In this document: piece by piece, positions 53,601 through 64,000 of the stretch
Layout: each line of letters begins with the position of its first letter
How positions within the stretch are numbered: the first letter of the stretch is position 1
NCBI GenBank assembly: GCA_963971305.1
Contig: OZ020317.1
Location: 20,850,001-20,914,000 of the forward strand
Direction of reading: 5' to 3'
From: Arcuatula senhousia
Taxonomy: Eukaryota > Mollusca > Bivalvia > Mytilida > Mytilidae
Length of the DNA stretch: 64,000 nt
Notes under the pieces: model-generated
What the model saw: only the letters and a program-made list of their open reading frames with translations
What the model was told of the DNA's origin: nothing
Database searches by the model: none
Translations under genes and position numbers: made by a program

Positions 53601-55182
53601 GTGTAGATCTTACTTTGGTGCTAGCTTGTTATCATTAGGACTTTTTTTTTGGTATATTTTGTCATGTCGCGAGTCCGCGACCTTTCGTTAAAAACAAGTA
53701 GAGGGAATATGAAATGCTTTTTTAAAAACATTTTATTCCACAGAGATTATAACGTAGAAGAATTGCGTTTCATTCTTTCAAGTTCGAAAGCCGATCAAAT
53801 GTAGTCTTCTGTGACTATTATTTTGAGGTCATTCAATAACCGTGACATTTCCCCAAAAAATCCTTCTTAAATTGTACCTTAAACATAGATCTAAGTCTTC
53901 TTTTGGGTCTTATAAACTTGTATGCATATTTAAATGGAAGCGTGCTGACAAAATTTCAATTTTGTTCAATTCTTCACAAATGTTTACCATTTTAGCACTG
54001 TGCCTTTTTATATCCGGTCTCATTCTTTCCGTATTAGGTCGGCTTCTGATATGACAAGCATTATGTTGATGTCAAAGTAATTAATAGTTGTGGCAGATGA
54101 AATCTATTTCCTATAAACGTTTTATCCGCTTGTAACTAGCAGAAAGTTTGGCATTTCAACATTTCTTTTTTATTCTTTTGTTTAGGTCTTAAATGTCTTG
54201 GATCATAGATTCGTCCATAGTTTACTGGACAAAGCGAAGGGCGATTCCTATACCTGTTGGAGCTAAGTTGAGCCTACATAACCTAGATGTAAACATACGA
54301 TTGATCGGAAAACGCAGTTGTGGAATGAATCATATCGATTAACTTTCTTACGTTTTACCGTTTTAAGTTTGTTTAGAAAATCTTTGGTTCTACCTGTTGG
54401 CGTCGGTTCTTGTTTGAAATTTTCCAAGCATGATTTAACCATTTGCAGCTAAATGCCAAATGATTTAAGTTAGGATTTTCACATAATATTTGATTGAAAC
54501 TTTTCTCTCTAATACACAACCCCGAGGAGACGGGATATGGGCTGACGTATTTTGTGTCCCTCGAACTCTCGCAACTCGTATAAAATCACTTTGTTTCAGG
54601 TTTTGACCTCGGGGTTTCGGATCATCCATCACTTACCCATGGTGCACAGATTTGTCTTTTAATCAATTTCAGAATTATGTTGTCTTGCCAGGTTTTTAAA
54701 TTAGTGAAGTGCGGCCAATTTGTTATCATTATATATTGTCTTTTTTGTAAGGATTAATTTTCCTTTCTTTTAAGATAAAATTCATATTTTCTCTTAAATT
54801 GGCAAAGAAAACTTTTGCAAAATTTTAATTTTCAAAATCTCTTACAACCCTACTAGATAAAGAAAATAAAACAACAACACTTGGCACAATTTAAAAAAAA
54901 TGGAAAATGATTCTTCTGAATTTATCAACAAATTGAAAATTGGATAGAGTTTTTCCTCTTTGCTTGAAAGTCAATCAATTAAAGTTCACCATGTAACAAT
55001 ATTTTAAAATATCTCTTATTCTTTGAATTATCATAATAATTAACCTATCGATTAAAGAAAAGATACACAAAAGGAATTATAGAATTGTGTAATTATGTAT
55101 TTATGCATTTTGTAGTTTTCAGTCATGTTTATTCATTGTTATGTAACTACCTTGTTGATAATGATACAAAAAAAAGGAAAAT
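53601..55182. other. Intergenic stretch, no gene seen
   Basis: The plus frame at 53842-54054 has no recognisable domain. Confidence 0.4.
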
Positions 55183-56246
55183 ATGTATAATTTTAAAAGC
55201 CAACTATCAATATCTGCCTGGAATATTCACGGTTTAGGGAACAAGGCAAATGATGACTCTTTTTTAGATGAAATTTCCTCAGACATCAATATTCTATTAG
55301 AAACATGGACCGGAGCGAAATCAAATTTTAAACTACCAGATTATTATTCAATTTTTCTAAATGTAGAAAAATAAGAAAAAATCCAGACGTCATAATCATG
55401 GCGGAATCATTGTTCTATTAAAAAAAAACTTTCAAAAGGTATCTCCTATATAAAATATGCAACTACATCTGAAAACAGGTTGTGGTTAAAATTAGAGATA
55501 AACGTTTTCGGCTAAGACAGAGATTTATTTATATGTGCTGTTTATATTCCACCAGTAACTTCAAACCATTATGACGATGACTTTCAGAAACTAGAAAGCG
55601 AGATAAGCACTTTTTCAAATACAGGTAAAATTGTCCTTATTGGAGATTTCAATTCTCGCATCTGCAAAAAAACAAGATTATATACTAGATGATTAAATAG
55701 ACCTGAATGATTTTGAAAATGAAAATATATTACCTGCAAATCATTCAATAGACGAAAATCCCCCCATTAGAAATAACCAAGATAAAGTATGTAATAACCA
55801 AGGTTCAAATCTTCTCAATATGTGTATTTCTTCAAAGTTAAAAATATTTAATGAAAGATTTGTTGGCGATTCAATGGGTTATTTCACATTGTCTTACCCT
55901 AAAAGGTACAAGCAGTGTAGACTATGCTATTTGTAGTGAAAGTCTTTTATCCTCTATTCTAACTTTTATTACTCAAGAATTTAATTACCTGTCTGATCAT
56001 GCCCAAATTAAACTACTTATTAAATGCAACATTAATCTAAATAACCCTTTGCAATTTATATCAAATTGGCAAGATAATGTTAAATTTAATTGGACAGCTG
56101 GTTCCAGTGCAAAACAAGAAAGTGCCCTATGCGACGAAACAATAGTAAATCAAATTTTCCAGTTTGAAACCAATCAATTTTCAGAAGATCAGCGTGGTAT
56201 AAATAGAGCAGCTGAAGAATTAAGTTCTATTTTGAAAATTGCATAA
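55183..56246 (+). pseudogene. LINE 2 endonuclease region
   Basis: MYNFKSQLSISAWNIHGLGN and INILLETWTG at the start; LIGDFNSRI near 55640; then SSVDYAICSESLL and YLSDHAQIKLL near 55910-56010. These are the expected APE-type endonuclease motifs. Stops at 55372 and around 55660-55700 break it. Confidence 0.85.
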
Positions 56247-56261
56247 AAGTCTTGTAAAGTT

Positions 56262-58560
56262 GTGACCCATAAAAAGAAGAGGAAGAAGAAAACCAAAGTT
56301 AAACAGCCTTGGTCTGACAAAACAATATATGATCAAAAGAAAAATTTTAATTATTTGAGCGGTCAGATCAGGAAAACCCCTTTTAATCGTGAGTTGAAAC
56401 AGAAATACTTTTTACAATTACAATCTTTTAAAAGAGCCGTTAAGCACAAAATATTTATATAAACAATCCATATTTGATCAACTTTTTGACACAATTGATA
56501 ATAACCCCTCAGAGTTCTGGAAAATTCTCAACTCTATGACTGAAAAAGAAGTCAATGAAAATGAAGAAGTTTCAGAATTGATTTCTGATTTTGAAAATAT
56601 AGTTGCCAATGTTAAAAAACAAGGAGGGTGTAAATGTATTAATCAAGATTTTCAAGATAAAGTTCGCATAGCAGAATTTCCAAAATTAAAGAAAAAATAA
56701 CCTTCAAAGAAAAAACAGATAAACCTATAACAATAAGTAAAATGAAAAATGTACTCAAAACTCTAAAAAAGGGTAAATCAAGTGGTCCAGATGGTATAAT
56801 AAATGAAATATTTAGATATAGCTGTAACACAACAGTTGCTGCCATAACTAAGCTGTTCAATCTTATTCTAAAATCTTGACACTACCCATACCAGTGGAAC
56901 AAGTCTCACCTGATTTTGTTACACAAATCGGACAACAAACTAGATCCCTCTAATTACAAGGGAATTTCTCTTATTAATTGCATGGCAAAAATATTTAGTA
57001 GTGTTCTTAACAATAGACTCAAATTTCTTATGAAGGAAAAATATGCAAACTCCCAATTTTGTTTCAGAGAAAATCACAGAACCAGTGATAGTTTATTTGT
57101 TCTCAAAACTCTAATAAATAAATATATTAACAAAAATAAAAAGAAACTTTACTTCTGTTTTGTGGATTTCCAAAAAGCTTTTGACTCTGTGTGGAGGGAA
57201 GGGTTATTATTTAAATTGGCTAAGATGGGGACGGGCAAAGGGGTGTGAAGCAGGGAGATTCATTAAGACCCACCCTGTTCAATATGTATATAAATGACCG
57301 AAACCTCAACTTTATTTCACAGAATTGTGATCCTCCAAAAATAATAGATTATTACATTGGTTCCTTGTCATTTGCAGATGACCCTCTGATCATGTCTGAA
57401 AGTAGGGAAGGTCTACAAAATAGTGTTAATAACCTAACTAGTTTTTGTGATAACTGGCAACTTTCATCAAATGTTAAAAAAACTAAAACCATGGTGGTCC
57501 AACAATATTCTAATAATAAAATTGATATATATATATGATAAGAATACAAATTCTAAAGCATTCTTCTGAAAAACAATAGGAACCTGAAACACAGTCTGAA
57601 AGAACTTTCTAAAAAAGCTAGAAAAGTTCTTTTTTCTATTAGAGGAAAGACTGCTTCTTTAGGCAATCTTCCTACTTCAGTTATTAATAATCCATTTGAT
57701 AAACTAGTTATTCCGATATTAACTTATAGTTCTGAGATATCATTTATGGACTTTTTCAGTGCTCAATATAGAGCAAAACAGAGGGCAGCTACCAACAACA
57801 TCGAAATTGACCCCTTACACTTTATAGATAGAACTCCCTTTGGAAAATTTTCTGCAAATTTACACTTGGGACAAGGAAACTTCATCGAATTTAGGGGCAC
57901 GTTTAGAATTGGGAAGGGTTCCTATTGAAAATTATATTTTGAAACAATCACTTTTATATTTGGCAAGCTTATGCACTGATGATTTAAATCCATTATTAAA
58001 AGAAGCATTTGATATTTCAAAATCTCTTGATTCAGAAGGTGTTTACTCTTGGTATACATATATTAAAATGCATTTGCAGACCAAGATCTTCTGGACACTA
58101 TATCCAACTGCAAATGTCTAAAAGATGGTAAAAAAATAAAATTAACTATTAAAGACAAGACCTTGGACTATTATCATAACCTTTATATAAATAAGATAGA
58201 GAAAATAGATATAAACAGCAAACTCTTCTTGTATAAGAATTTAAAACCCTTAACAGAACCTAAATTTTATCTTTCAGATAATGATTTTTCAATTAGGAAT
58301 ATTTTTTACAAAACTTCGTATAAGTGACCATAATTTGGAAATTGAGAGAGGTCGCTATTTCAAAATAAATAGTGATGACGATTATGCAAATTTTGCAAAG
58401 TAGTAAAAGATGAGGAACGCTTTATTTTAAAATGCTCGAAAAACGAGAATATCAGACAAGCTCTCTTTGGAGATATTAGAAAAGACTGTAACAATTTCCC
58501 TGACCTTCCAGATGATCAAAAGATTAATTATCTTTTGAATCCTAAAACCTTTAGACATGC
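56262..58560 (+). pseudogene. LINE 2 reverse transcriptase and C-terminus
   Basis: Motifs in order across shifting frames: GKSSGPDGIINEIF (56770), LDPSNYKGISLINCMAKIFS (56940), CFVDFQKAFDSVW (57155), KQGDSLRPTLFNMYIND (57250) and FADDPLIM (57376). The catalytic tyrosine is replaced by Phe (FADD). Further on come HNLEIERGRYFKI (58330) and a CxxC knuckle around 58390. Not functional. Confidence 0.85.
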
Positions 58561-58800
58561 TTAAATTATTGGCTTCTTTTTAAAACGGTCATATGAACTG
58601 AGGACAGAAGATTTTGATAACATGCCTACTTCATATAAACATAATGTCTACTCATTGGTATGTTTATTTTTATACAATTATAATGTTAAATTGTTCAGTA
58701 CAATTTTTGTTGTATTTTGTATTTTGATCATGCTATATTTGTGCTTGTATATGTTACTACAGCCCTAGCTTTTATGGTTAATAGTTTGAAATAAAGTAAT

Positions 58801-59567
58801 CAATTTATTTTCTTATGACAAATTAAGGCTTTATCAATTGTTGAACTTGTTGACAACCCCCAAACATTTCAACAGCTATGGAAATTAGCTATAATAATTC
58901 AAAACGGAACTCTGGTGTCGGTTGATAAGAAATCGAGGTCTAAAAATATAACGTTAAGTCGGTTGCTTAGTCCCAATTCCATATTCCCCATTGAAATAAG
59001 CAATTGAAAGTAATAAAAAGTTTAAGGCAAATACATGTTCTGTTTGCATTGAACCTTGAGCCACGTTCACTCTAAAAGATATTTATTTTCATACTTTATT
59101 ATAACACAGAAACTGGTGAGATAAGAATTGATAAATTTGACACAGCGCTTAAAATTATTCATATTAACAGCTGATTTGTTAAAAGGTTAATATCTGAAAT
59201 CTGGTTAAACAACGTAGCATTCCTGGATAGATCATTGTTTAACTTAAAAGGACAACATTCGTTGTCCAGGAATTAAATAAATTGGAAATTTTGTATATTT
59301 TTCTGGTTGTCAATCAAGTAAATTTAAGATCGTGTCTGGTAAAATTAAAAGATGATATTCCTGACGTTACTAAATCATTGTACATTTGGCTAAAGATTAT
59401 TCAACTTCAACTTAACCGCTCAACATAATAACTAAACAATTTACTTGGACAGCGTTAACACGTGAAATGGTCGAGCAAGATATTTTAAGCTGTTCTGGTG
59501 TACTAGTGATTAATGAAAATTCACAAATAAATTGCCTAAATAATTTCACAAGCTAGCTTTCTATCAT
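58801..59567. other. Intergenic stretch, no gene seen
   Basis: AT-rich; no feature recognised between LINE 2 and the 3' end of gene B. Confidence 0.45.
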
Positions 59568-59573
59568 TTTATT
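59568..59573 (-). promoter_or_regulatory. Polyadenylation signal AATAAA of gene B
   Basis: AATAAA on the minus strand 33 nt beyond the gene B stop codon, a plausible position for a short terminal exon. Confidence 0.55.
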
Positions 59574-59606
59574 TCTCCTTGTTTCTTGCATCTTTCAGCT
59601 CAGTAG

Positions 59607-59610
59607 TTAA
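59607..59610 (-). CDS. Gene B last coding exon (4 coding nt)
   Basis: The acceptor CGTTTTTTTTGTAG is followed by T and TAA: the T completes the final Cys codon and TAA ends the protein. Unspliced readthrough of the previous exon would instead end in Trp. The terminal Cys, giving an even number, supports the splice. Confidence 0.7.
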
Positions 59611-60469
59611 CTACAAAAAAACGAAATAAAGTACATGAAATTTGATAGACAACGTTATTTAAAAAGAAAAGATGTTGATATATCAATTGTGCATGGGATT
59701 AGTTTCATCTTTTGACTTTGGCTCCTGAACAAGAAACATTGCGTGATTTTTCCCGATATTGAAGAACATGCACTGTGATTGACAAAAAATAAAACAATAT
59801 CAAAACGGGTATAAAACAGTTAATATGGCTATTCTGTATATCAATATTTAAAGGAGTGTCCTCTTATCAGCAAGAATCAATAGCAGAGTAATATAAATGT
59901 TGTTGCTTTGTTTTAATTTATCATTTGTGATACTGTCATACTCCATATCCCAATTTTAGCAAATGTGCTTTTTTTTACGAGTTATTATCCACATGAACAC
60001 TGCAAGGTTGGTTCTCATGATTGATTGATGAATTGATTGTTATTTTGTGCATGTCCCTTCATCAGATTTTTCGTGCCTTTAAGTAAAACTTAAAATTTAA
60101 GAAATCTAAAATTTCAAATTCTAACAAAGTATTACTTTCTTATTATACTTAAGTCTTCAATTCAAATGTAGTGGTACATAAAATCAATTATATTATACTT
60201 AAGTCTTCAATTCAAATGTAGTGGTACATAAAATCAACTATATTGGTCTTACCATGCATCTGTTACTTTTTGAGTTCCTTTATAGAAATCATAGTTACAT
60301 CCTCCACAATAGTTGGATCTAGAAATTGATTTCTATATCTCGCTTATCTTGTTCATTGACGAAAAATCCCAGATATTATTTAAGCTATGTTTTGTTGTGC
60401 ATGTGTGTTTTTTAATTATTTTTGTTGTTGGAATGTTTCAAAGATAACATACATACATACATACATACA

Positions 60470-60503
<34 letters not shown>

Positions 60504-61675
60504 CATACATACATACATATTGTTTTCAATTGGTTCTTGACTGTGAGCGTAAATGTGGTAATCATAAAACGCTTAATAGTTGTTTTCGCTTAATTTATTA
60601 AGTTTTTGAAGATGATATGAGCTGATCAATTATCTCCAATTTTCAAATCGCAACGGTAGAAGAAAGGTTAACGTTATAAGACTATCGTTAGTTGTATGAA
60701 TATTCTGGTCTTCAAATGTAATTTGTCTTTGCTTGGCATTCACATTTGAAATTAATAAGGTCAGCTATTTTGATTTCTTCATGTTTAAAAGATTAACATA
60801 CACATACTATGCTAATAAACAAAACACTTACATGCAGAGAGCTCCTGGATGTGACAGACAATTTTTTCCCACACATGGGTCGTCAAAGCAGTACGCCTTA
60901 ATTGTTCCGTCAGGACACGTATTGATAATATGTCCATTACATACTAGAACAACTGAAACCAACAAAATGATCGGGGTGAAGGGTTTCAAGATGCATTCTA
61001 AATCACTCCTAAAATAATGCGAATCGATTCAGGTAATGTTTACTAATTTTCGCAAAACATTTCTCTTAAACTTAGTACTTAACAAAGTAACGGTTCTACA
61101 AAAATATAAAGGCTGCGCTCGTTCGAAACATAAATTGTGCGTTCGTCAAATTATTGAACTGTCGAACTCGTGGAACTTACACATTTTCCCACTGACACCA
61201 ACTGTAAAAAAAGTTAATGCAGGGATCCACTTTGGCTTTTCATACGACATAAAATTAGAGTTATGAAAAATCCTAAAAAACTTGAGACTCTATTCGCCTA
61301 TATAAAGTGTTAATAAAAATTACCTGGCTCGGTACGCGTGTTCCTTGGAGCGTAAATATGAGTAAGGCGTTGAGTGGCGAACAAGATTTCAAATATTTTA
61401 ATGGGTAAGGTGCATTTAATTTGATGCAAACACAAATTCAAACAAAATTCTACGTGAAAGATGTTACGAAAACCTAGAATCGTCTAGTTGTTAATAAAAG
61501 TGTGCAGTTTTTGACATAAATATGTGAACATGCAAACATAAATGAAAAGGAATTATTAAACAATCTGAAAATCGACATTTGAAAAATCTCAAATATTATT
61601 AACGTGAACTAACATAACAGATTCCTTAGACTAACCTGCAGTTAACCAAACGAGACAAAATAATGCAGACTTCAT
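59607..61675 (-). CDS. Gene B: small secreted eight-cysteine protein (76 residues, 4 exons)
   Basis: Exons 61675-61636, 60952-60832, 60318-60253 and 59610-59607 join in phase (1, 2, 2) into 231 nt. Residues 1-20 ([20 protein letters not shown]) are a signal peptide. The mature part has cysteines at 26, 35, 40, 45, 53, 58, 61 and 76, with CPDGT, DPC, HPGALC, SNYCGGC and a final KVTDAC. I recognise this C...DPC...HP.A.C..NYCGGC pattern as one that recurs in secreted invertebrate proteins, but I do not assign a named family or function. An extracellular, disulphide-rich role such as matrix, mucus or defence is inference. Introns hold a hammerhead fragment, a 50-bp duplication and an ATAC microsatellite. 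Confidence 0.82.
59790..59890 (-). repeat. Hammerhead family 2 relic, core mutated
   Basis: On the minus strand CTGATAA replaces CTGATGA and TAAA replaces GAAA, so two conserved guanines are lost. Stem II GAGG/CCTT is kept. It sits sense-oriented in the last intron of gene B. Confidence 0.65.
60141..60240. repeat. 50-bp tandem duplication
   Basis: Two head-to-tail copies starting TATTATACTTAAGTC, almost identical, between gene B exons 3 and 4, ending about 12 bp from exon 3. Confidence 0.9.
60253..60318 (-). CDS. Gene B exon 3
   Basis: The acceptor CAATTTCTAG gives the third base of Ile, then [20 protein letters not shown] and Ala, with a split TG codon at the donor GTAAGA. It carries the NYCGGC signature. 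Confidence 0.85.
60448..60520. repeat. (ATAC)n microsatellite
   Basis: About 18 ATAC tetramers with one ATAT variant, in the gene B intron between exons 2 and 3. Confidence 0.95.
60832..60952 (-). CDS. Gene B exon 2
   Basis: The acceptor GGTTTCAG completes Val, then [20 protein letters not shown] and CFDDPC, KNC, HPGALC follow before the donor AT|GTAAGT. It contains the end of the signal peptide and five of the eight mature cysteines. Confidence 0.86.
61636..61675 (-). CDS. Gene B exon 1 (start codon, signal peptide)
   Basis: The ATG starts [13 protein letters not shown] and is followed by the donor G|GTTAGT. It is the only ATG in frame before the donor. An upstream TATA-like CATATATG lies near 61760, but no promoter can be claimed. 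Confidence 0.83.
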
Positions 61676-61802
61676 CGTTGTATGTTAGACTTAACTAGTG
61701 TAGCTGAAGTAAAATCAATAAATTACAAAAAGATTGTAAGATCATGTTATAGATAAGGCACATATATGTTACATGAAGAAATGTAATTTCGAATAATAAA
61801 AA

Positions 61803-61870
61803 AAAAGTTCCAGACAATAAATTTTGCTACGCCTGACGCGCGTTTCGTCTATTTGTCTATTATAACAAAC
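61803..61870 (-). repeat. Hammerhead family 1 fragment, core incomplete
   Basis: Minus strand: AGAC-AAAT-AGAC-GAAAC then GCGCGTCAGGCGTAG is kept, but CTGATGA has been replaced, so no ribozyme. Confidence 0.65.
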
Positions 61871-61929
61871 TGCGTTCTAACATAATTATATTTCATTATT
61901 AAATTTCTTTATATAAATATATATACATT

Positions 61930-62040
61930 ACCAAACTCTATGTCAAACCAACATCTGTGCTCATCTGAGAGATAGAAATCCCGTATTTGTATACAAGCAA
62001 ATGATTTCTTCCGTAAAATTTCTTAAGTGATGACAACAGC
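61930..62040 (-). mobile_element. Penelope-like fragment
   Basis: Minus-strand piece matching the RT C-terminal/3' junction (complement of 63130-63215). Just upstream of the hammerhead repeat that hosts the young PLE. Confidence 0.7.
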
Positions 62041-62420
62041 CTGGGGCAAATGTCGATATCTCATTTCGTCCTAGGACAAATTTTACATCTGATTCGCACT
62101 GGTTGAAATCACGGTCAAATCAGAATTCTAATTTGTCCTGAAAATATCGGAATTCCAATTCGCCCTAGGAGGATTCCGGACCCCCTGGATTCCAATTTGC
62201 ACTGAAACATGTAAAGATCCTCACATGTGAAATTTTAGTAATGTTAATAGCTACACAGTTGAAAGCCTCCTAGGTACCATATTAATACGTCTTAATGCCT
62301 TTTCGGAGAAGATCGCCATTGAAGAGGCGCCAAGTTTAACCCATCATTTCTTTTGAAACGCATGCACTTTAGGGCCATTACGATGTCTATTATTTTAGTA
62401 CTGTATTTGCTTTGTCTTTT
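62041..62420. other. Intergenic stretch, no gene seen
   Basis: Two similar segments (AATTCCAATTCGCCCTAGG at 62149 and TTCCAATTTGC near 62190) suggest a small local duplication; otherwise nothing. Confidence 0.4.
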
Positions 62421-62450
62421 TTCTTGAAGCTAAAATGACAACAAAGTTCC

Positions 62451-63212
62451 AAATTTCTTGTAGTCGATTATACCAAGACTTACTTTGTCATCAATGAGTC
62501 TAAGAAAAAGAACAAATTTACAGAAGACCAAATAATCGACATGCTCAACTTTCTTATTGACAACATATTTGTTCAGTTTGGTGGACGTGTTTTTCAGCAA
62601 ACAATAGGGATTCCAATGGGCACTAATTGTGCACCTTTGCTTGCTGATTTGTTTCTTCATTCATATGAAGCAGACTTCTTACAATCTCTTCTAGACAAAA
62701 AAGACCGTAGACTAGCTCTCTCTTTCAACCTCACGTTCCGTTATATTGATGATGTCCTTTCACTAAACAATTCTCGATTTGGTGACTTTCTCCATCTCAT
62801 ATATCCCCAGGAGCTTGAGATAAAGGACACAACGGATTCTAGGAAGTCTGCTTCATATTTAGATCTACATCTCGAAATTGACTCACAAGGTAGACTTTCA
62901 ACAAGGCTCTATGACAAACGTGATGACTTCAACTTTCCAATCGTAAACTTTCCCTTCTTGTGTAGCAACATTCCGTCCACTCCAGCTTATGGAGTTTACG
63001 TATCTCAATTGATTCGTTACTCCAGAGCGTGCGGGACTTACATCGATTTCCTTAGCAGAGCGACACGTCTGACGCAAAAATTGCTCACACAGGGTTATGT
63101 TGCTCCTCGGTTGCTGTCTTCACTCAAGAGATTTTACGGAAGACATCATGCACTTATAGACAAATATGGGATTTCGATCTCTCAGATGAGTGCAGATGTT
63201 GGTTTGTCATAG
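62451..63212 (+). CDS. Penelope-like reverse transcriptase, 5'-truncated but open
   Basis: The frame is open from the insertion boundary (KFLVVDYTKTYFVINESKKK) through RVFQQTIGIPMGTNCAPLLA (RT motif with PMG), SFNLTFRYIDDVLSLNN (catalytic YIDD), SYLDLHLEID and IRYSRACGTYIDF to a stop at 63212, 253 residues. The RT would copy element RNA. The N-terminal third and any GIY-YIG endonuclease are missing, and no endonuclease follows the RT. The RT motifs and truncation style fit Penelope-like elements; other RT lineages are less likely. The intact frame and clean target duplication make it the youngest copy here. Confidence 0.82.
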   Translation, partial: KFLVVDYTKTYFVINESKKKNKFTEDQIIDMLNFLIDNIFVQFGGRVFQQTIGIPMGTNCAPLLADLFLHSYEADFLQSLLDKKDRRLALSFNLTFRYIDDVLSLNNSRFGDFLHLIYPQELEIKDTTDSRKSASYLDLHLEIDSQGRLSTRLYDKRDDFNFPIVNFPFLCSNIPSTPAYGVYVSQLIRYSRACGTYIDFLSRATRLTQKLLTQGYVAPRLLSSLKRFYGRHHALIDKYGISISQMSADVGLS

Positions 63213-63492
63213 GGTGTTGTTTTGTCTTCCTTTACCGGATTTGACACGCTGAATGGACTATTGGCAGCGCGACGGGTGTGCTATAGCAAGCAGGAACTGC
63301 TTACTCTTCCGGAGCACCTGAGTTCACTCTTGTTTCGACTGGAGTTCGCGTTGTTGATTGATATTCAGTTATTTTGTGTTTCCATGTTTTACATGTTGTC
63401 TGTTTTTGTCCCGTTCTTGTTGGTGTTTACTGGTTTTGTCTCTGCCCTTTCGGACTTTTGATATTCGGATACCCCATTGGTACCTCTGCTTC
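62451..63492 (+). mobile_element. Penelope-like element insertion with TTCC target duplication
   Basis: A 1042-bp insert: truncated RT plus about 280 bp of 3' untranslated sequence ending CCTCTGCTTC. TTCC flanks both sides (62447-62450 and 63493-63496). The same 3' end is found at six other places in the window. Confidence 0.85.
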
Positions 63493-63700
63493 TTCCAGAC
63501 AATATTTTTCTATGCCTGACGCTCGTTTCGTATATTCAAATCTCGTCAGAGGTGCTCTACCAAAACTATTGAAAATTCCAAACACTTTATGATTATGAAA
63601 AGCTTAGAAAAGTAAAACCTAAAATACCAAACTGTGGAACCAAATTATTACTTAGATGATCAACCTATGTCTGGGATAGGAAGAACCTTAAGGTTTAGAC

Positions 63701-64000
63701 AATTTTTAAATTTAAGGTGGCTCGAGGCTTTTCTACTGAGCATCTTTTTGCACATATTGGTATTTTGTATAAAATTGATAAATTAACTGGATATGGTAGA
63801 CAAAAAACTATATAATATATTATAACTTATCAAAATATGAGCAACCGTTTTACAAAAAAGGTCTTTTAAATCATTTTTTGAATTTCCCGTACTTAATCAA
63901 AGAGAGATAATTCATATAGAATGAATAGGAAAATTTTCAATTTTCATGAATATCTGGAAAAAATGAACGGTGACCCTATGTTTTTTTCATGCAATCTTGA
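63701..64000. other. End of window, no feature recognised
   Basis: AT-rich sequence beyond the hammerhead repeat body; nothing recognised. Confidence 0.4.

Larger units (their letters stand above)
55183..58800 (+). mobile_element. LINE 2, decayed non-LTR retrotransposon
   Basis: A plus-strand element with an endonuclease start, RT and C-terminal zinc knuckle, in the same order as LINE 1 but broken by many frameshifts. The 3' untranslated region ends near GAAATAAAGTAATC (58787). It lies between the TTAA elements and gene B. Clearly older than LINE 1. Confidence 0.85.
62432..63700 (-). repeat. Hammerhead repeat family 1, split by a Penelope-like insertion
   Basis: The left remnant ends ACAAAGTTCC (62450) and the right remnant resumes TTCCAGACAAT (63493). 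An uninterrupted copy (6262-6315, complement) reads ACAAAGTTCCAGACAAT. The right part carries a mutated ribozyme (CTGACGA core kept, position 7 being variable; stem II two mismatches; stem I short) and the body to about 63700. Confidence 0.8.

Noticed and set aside
36298..60832. Joining gene B exon 2 directly to the gene A N-cap exon (the phases match)
   Set aside because: Exon 3 at 60253-60318 continues the cysteine pattern exactly, and exon 3 joined to gene A would create a TGA. The two are separate genes.
63222..63592. Two plus-strand frames downstream of the RT (79 and 72 codons) as accessory proteins or an endonuclease
   Set aside because: They lie in the element's 3' untranslated region, overlap each other, lack GIY-YIG motifs and are not preserved in other copies.
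1..64000. CRISPR arrays, bacterial operons, tRNA or rRNA genes
   Set aside because: No direct-repeat/spacer pattern, no compact gene clusters, and no cloverleaf or rRNA landmarks were recognised on reading both strands.

Overview
The window reads as nuclear DNA of a bivalve mollusc, most likely a mussel. The grounds are an AT-rich composition, very small exons in long introns, two LINEs, many Penelope-like (PLE) reverse-transcriptase fragments, hammerhead-ribozyme repeats and dense non-autonomous DNA elements. Nothing prokaryotic is present: there are no operons, CRISPR arrays or compact genes. Most open frames longer than 60 codons are chance or lie inside repeats. Species is inference, because no similarity search was possible. 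Two host genes can be assembled by hand from splice sites, both on the minus strand. Gene A (12839-36298) encodes a leucine-rich-repeat (LRR) single-pass membrane protein: an LRR N-cap exon, seven symmetrical 72-nt LRR exons, one 69-nt LRR exon, an LRR C-cap exon, a juxtamembrane exon, a transmembrane exon and a cytoplasmic-tail exon. All junction phases agree, and only the extreme N-terminal exon is missing. Gene B (59607-61675) encodes a 76-residue secreted protein with eight cysteines in the mature part, in four exons. Layout. 1-12838: intergenic repeats, including a 253-258 bp satellite interrupted by a PLE fragment, TTAA-flanked inverted-repeat elements and an element with about eleven 158-bp tandem units. 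12839-36298: gene A, its introns filled with PLE remnants, hammerhead repeats, fold-back elements and tandem repeats. 36299-44300: tandem duplications, then a nearly intact LINE (ORF2 broken by a frameshift and two stops). 44470-48600: a perfect 30-bp-arm palindrome, nested PLE tails and an SGNH-hydrolase ORF. 49800-53600: a hammerhead repeat and TTAA elements. 55183-58800: a second, older LINE. 59607-61675: gene B. 61800-64000: a hammerhead repeat split by a young, 5'-truncated PLE with a TTCC target duplication. The most interesting content is two families of hammerhead ribozymes. Family 1 (GUC cleavage triplet) and family 2 (AUA triplet, in a repeat with a tandem unit of about 386 bp) include three copies with complete cores and all three helices (14375-14418 plus, 4203-4248 minus, 35636-35681 plus). 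Two family-2 copies differ by a compensatory base pair in stem I. Inside gene A, every hammerhead with a complete core and stem set is antisense to the gene.
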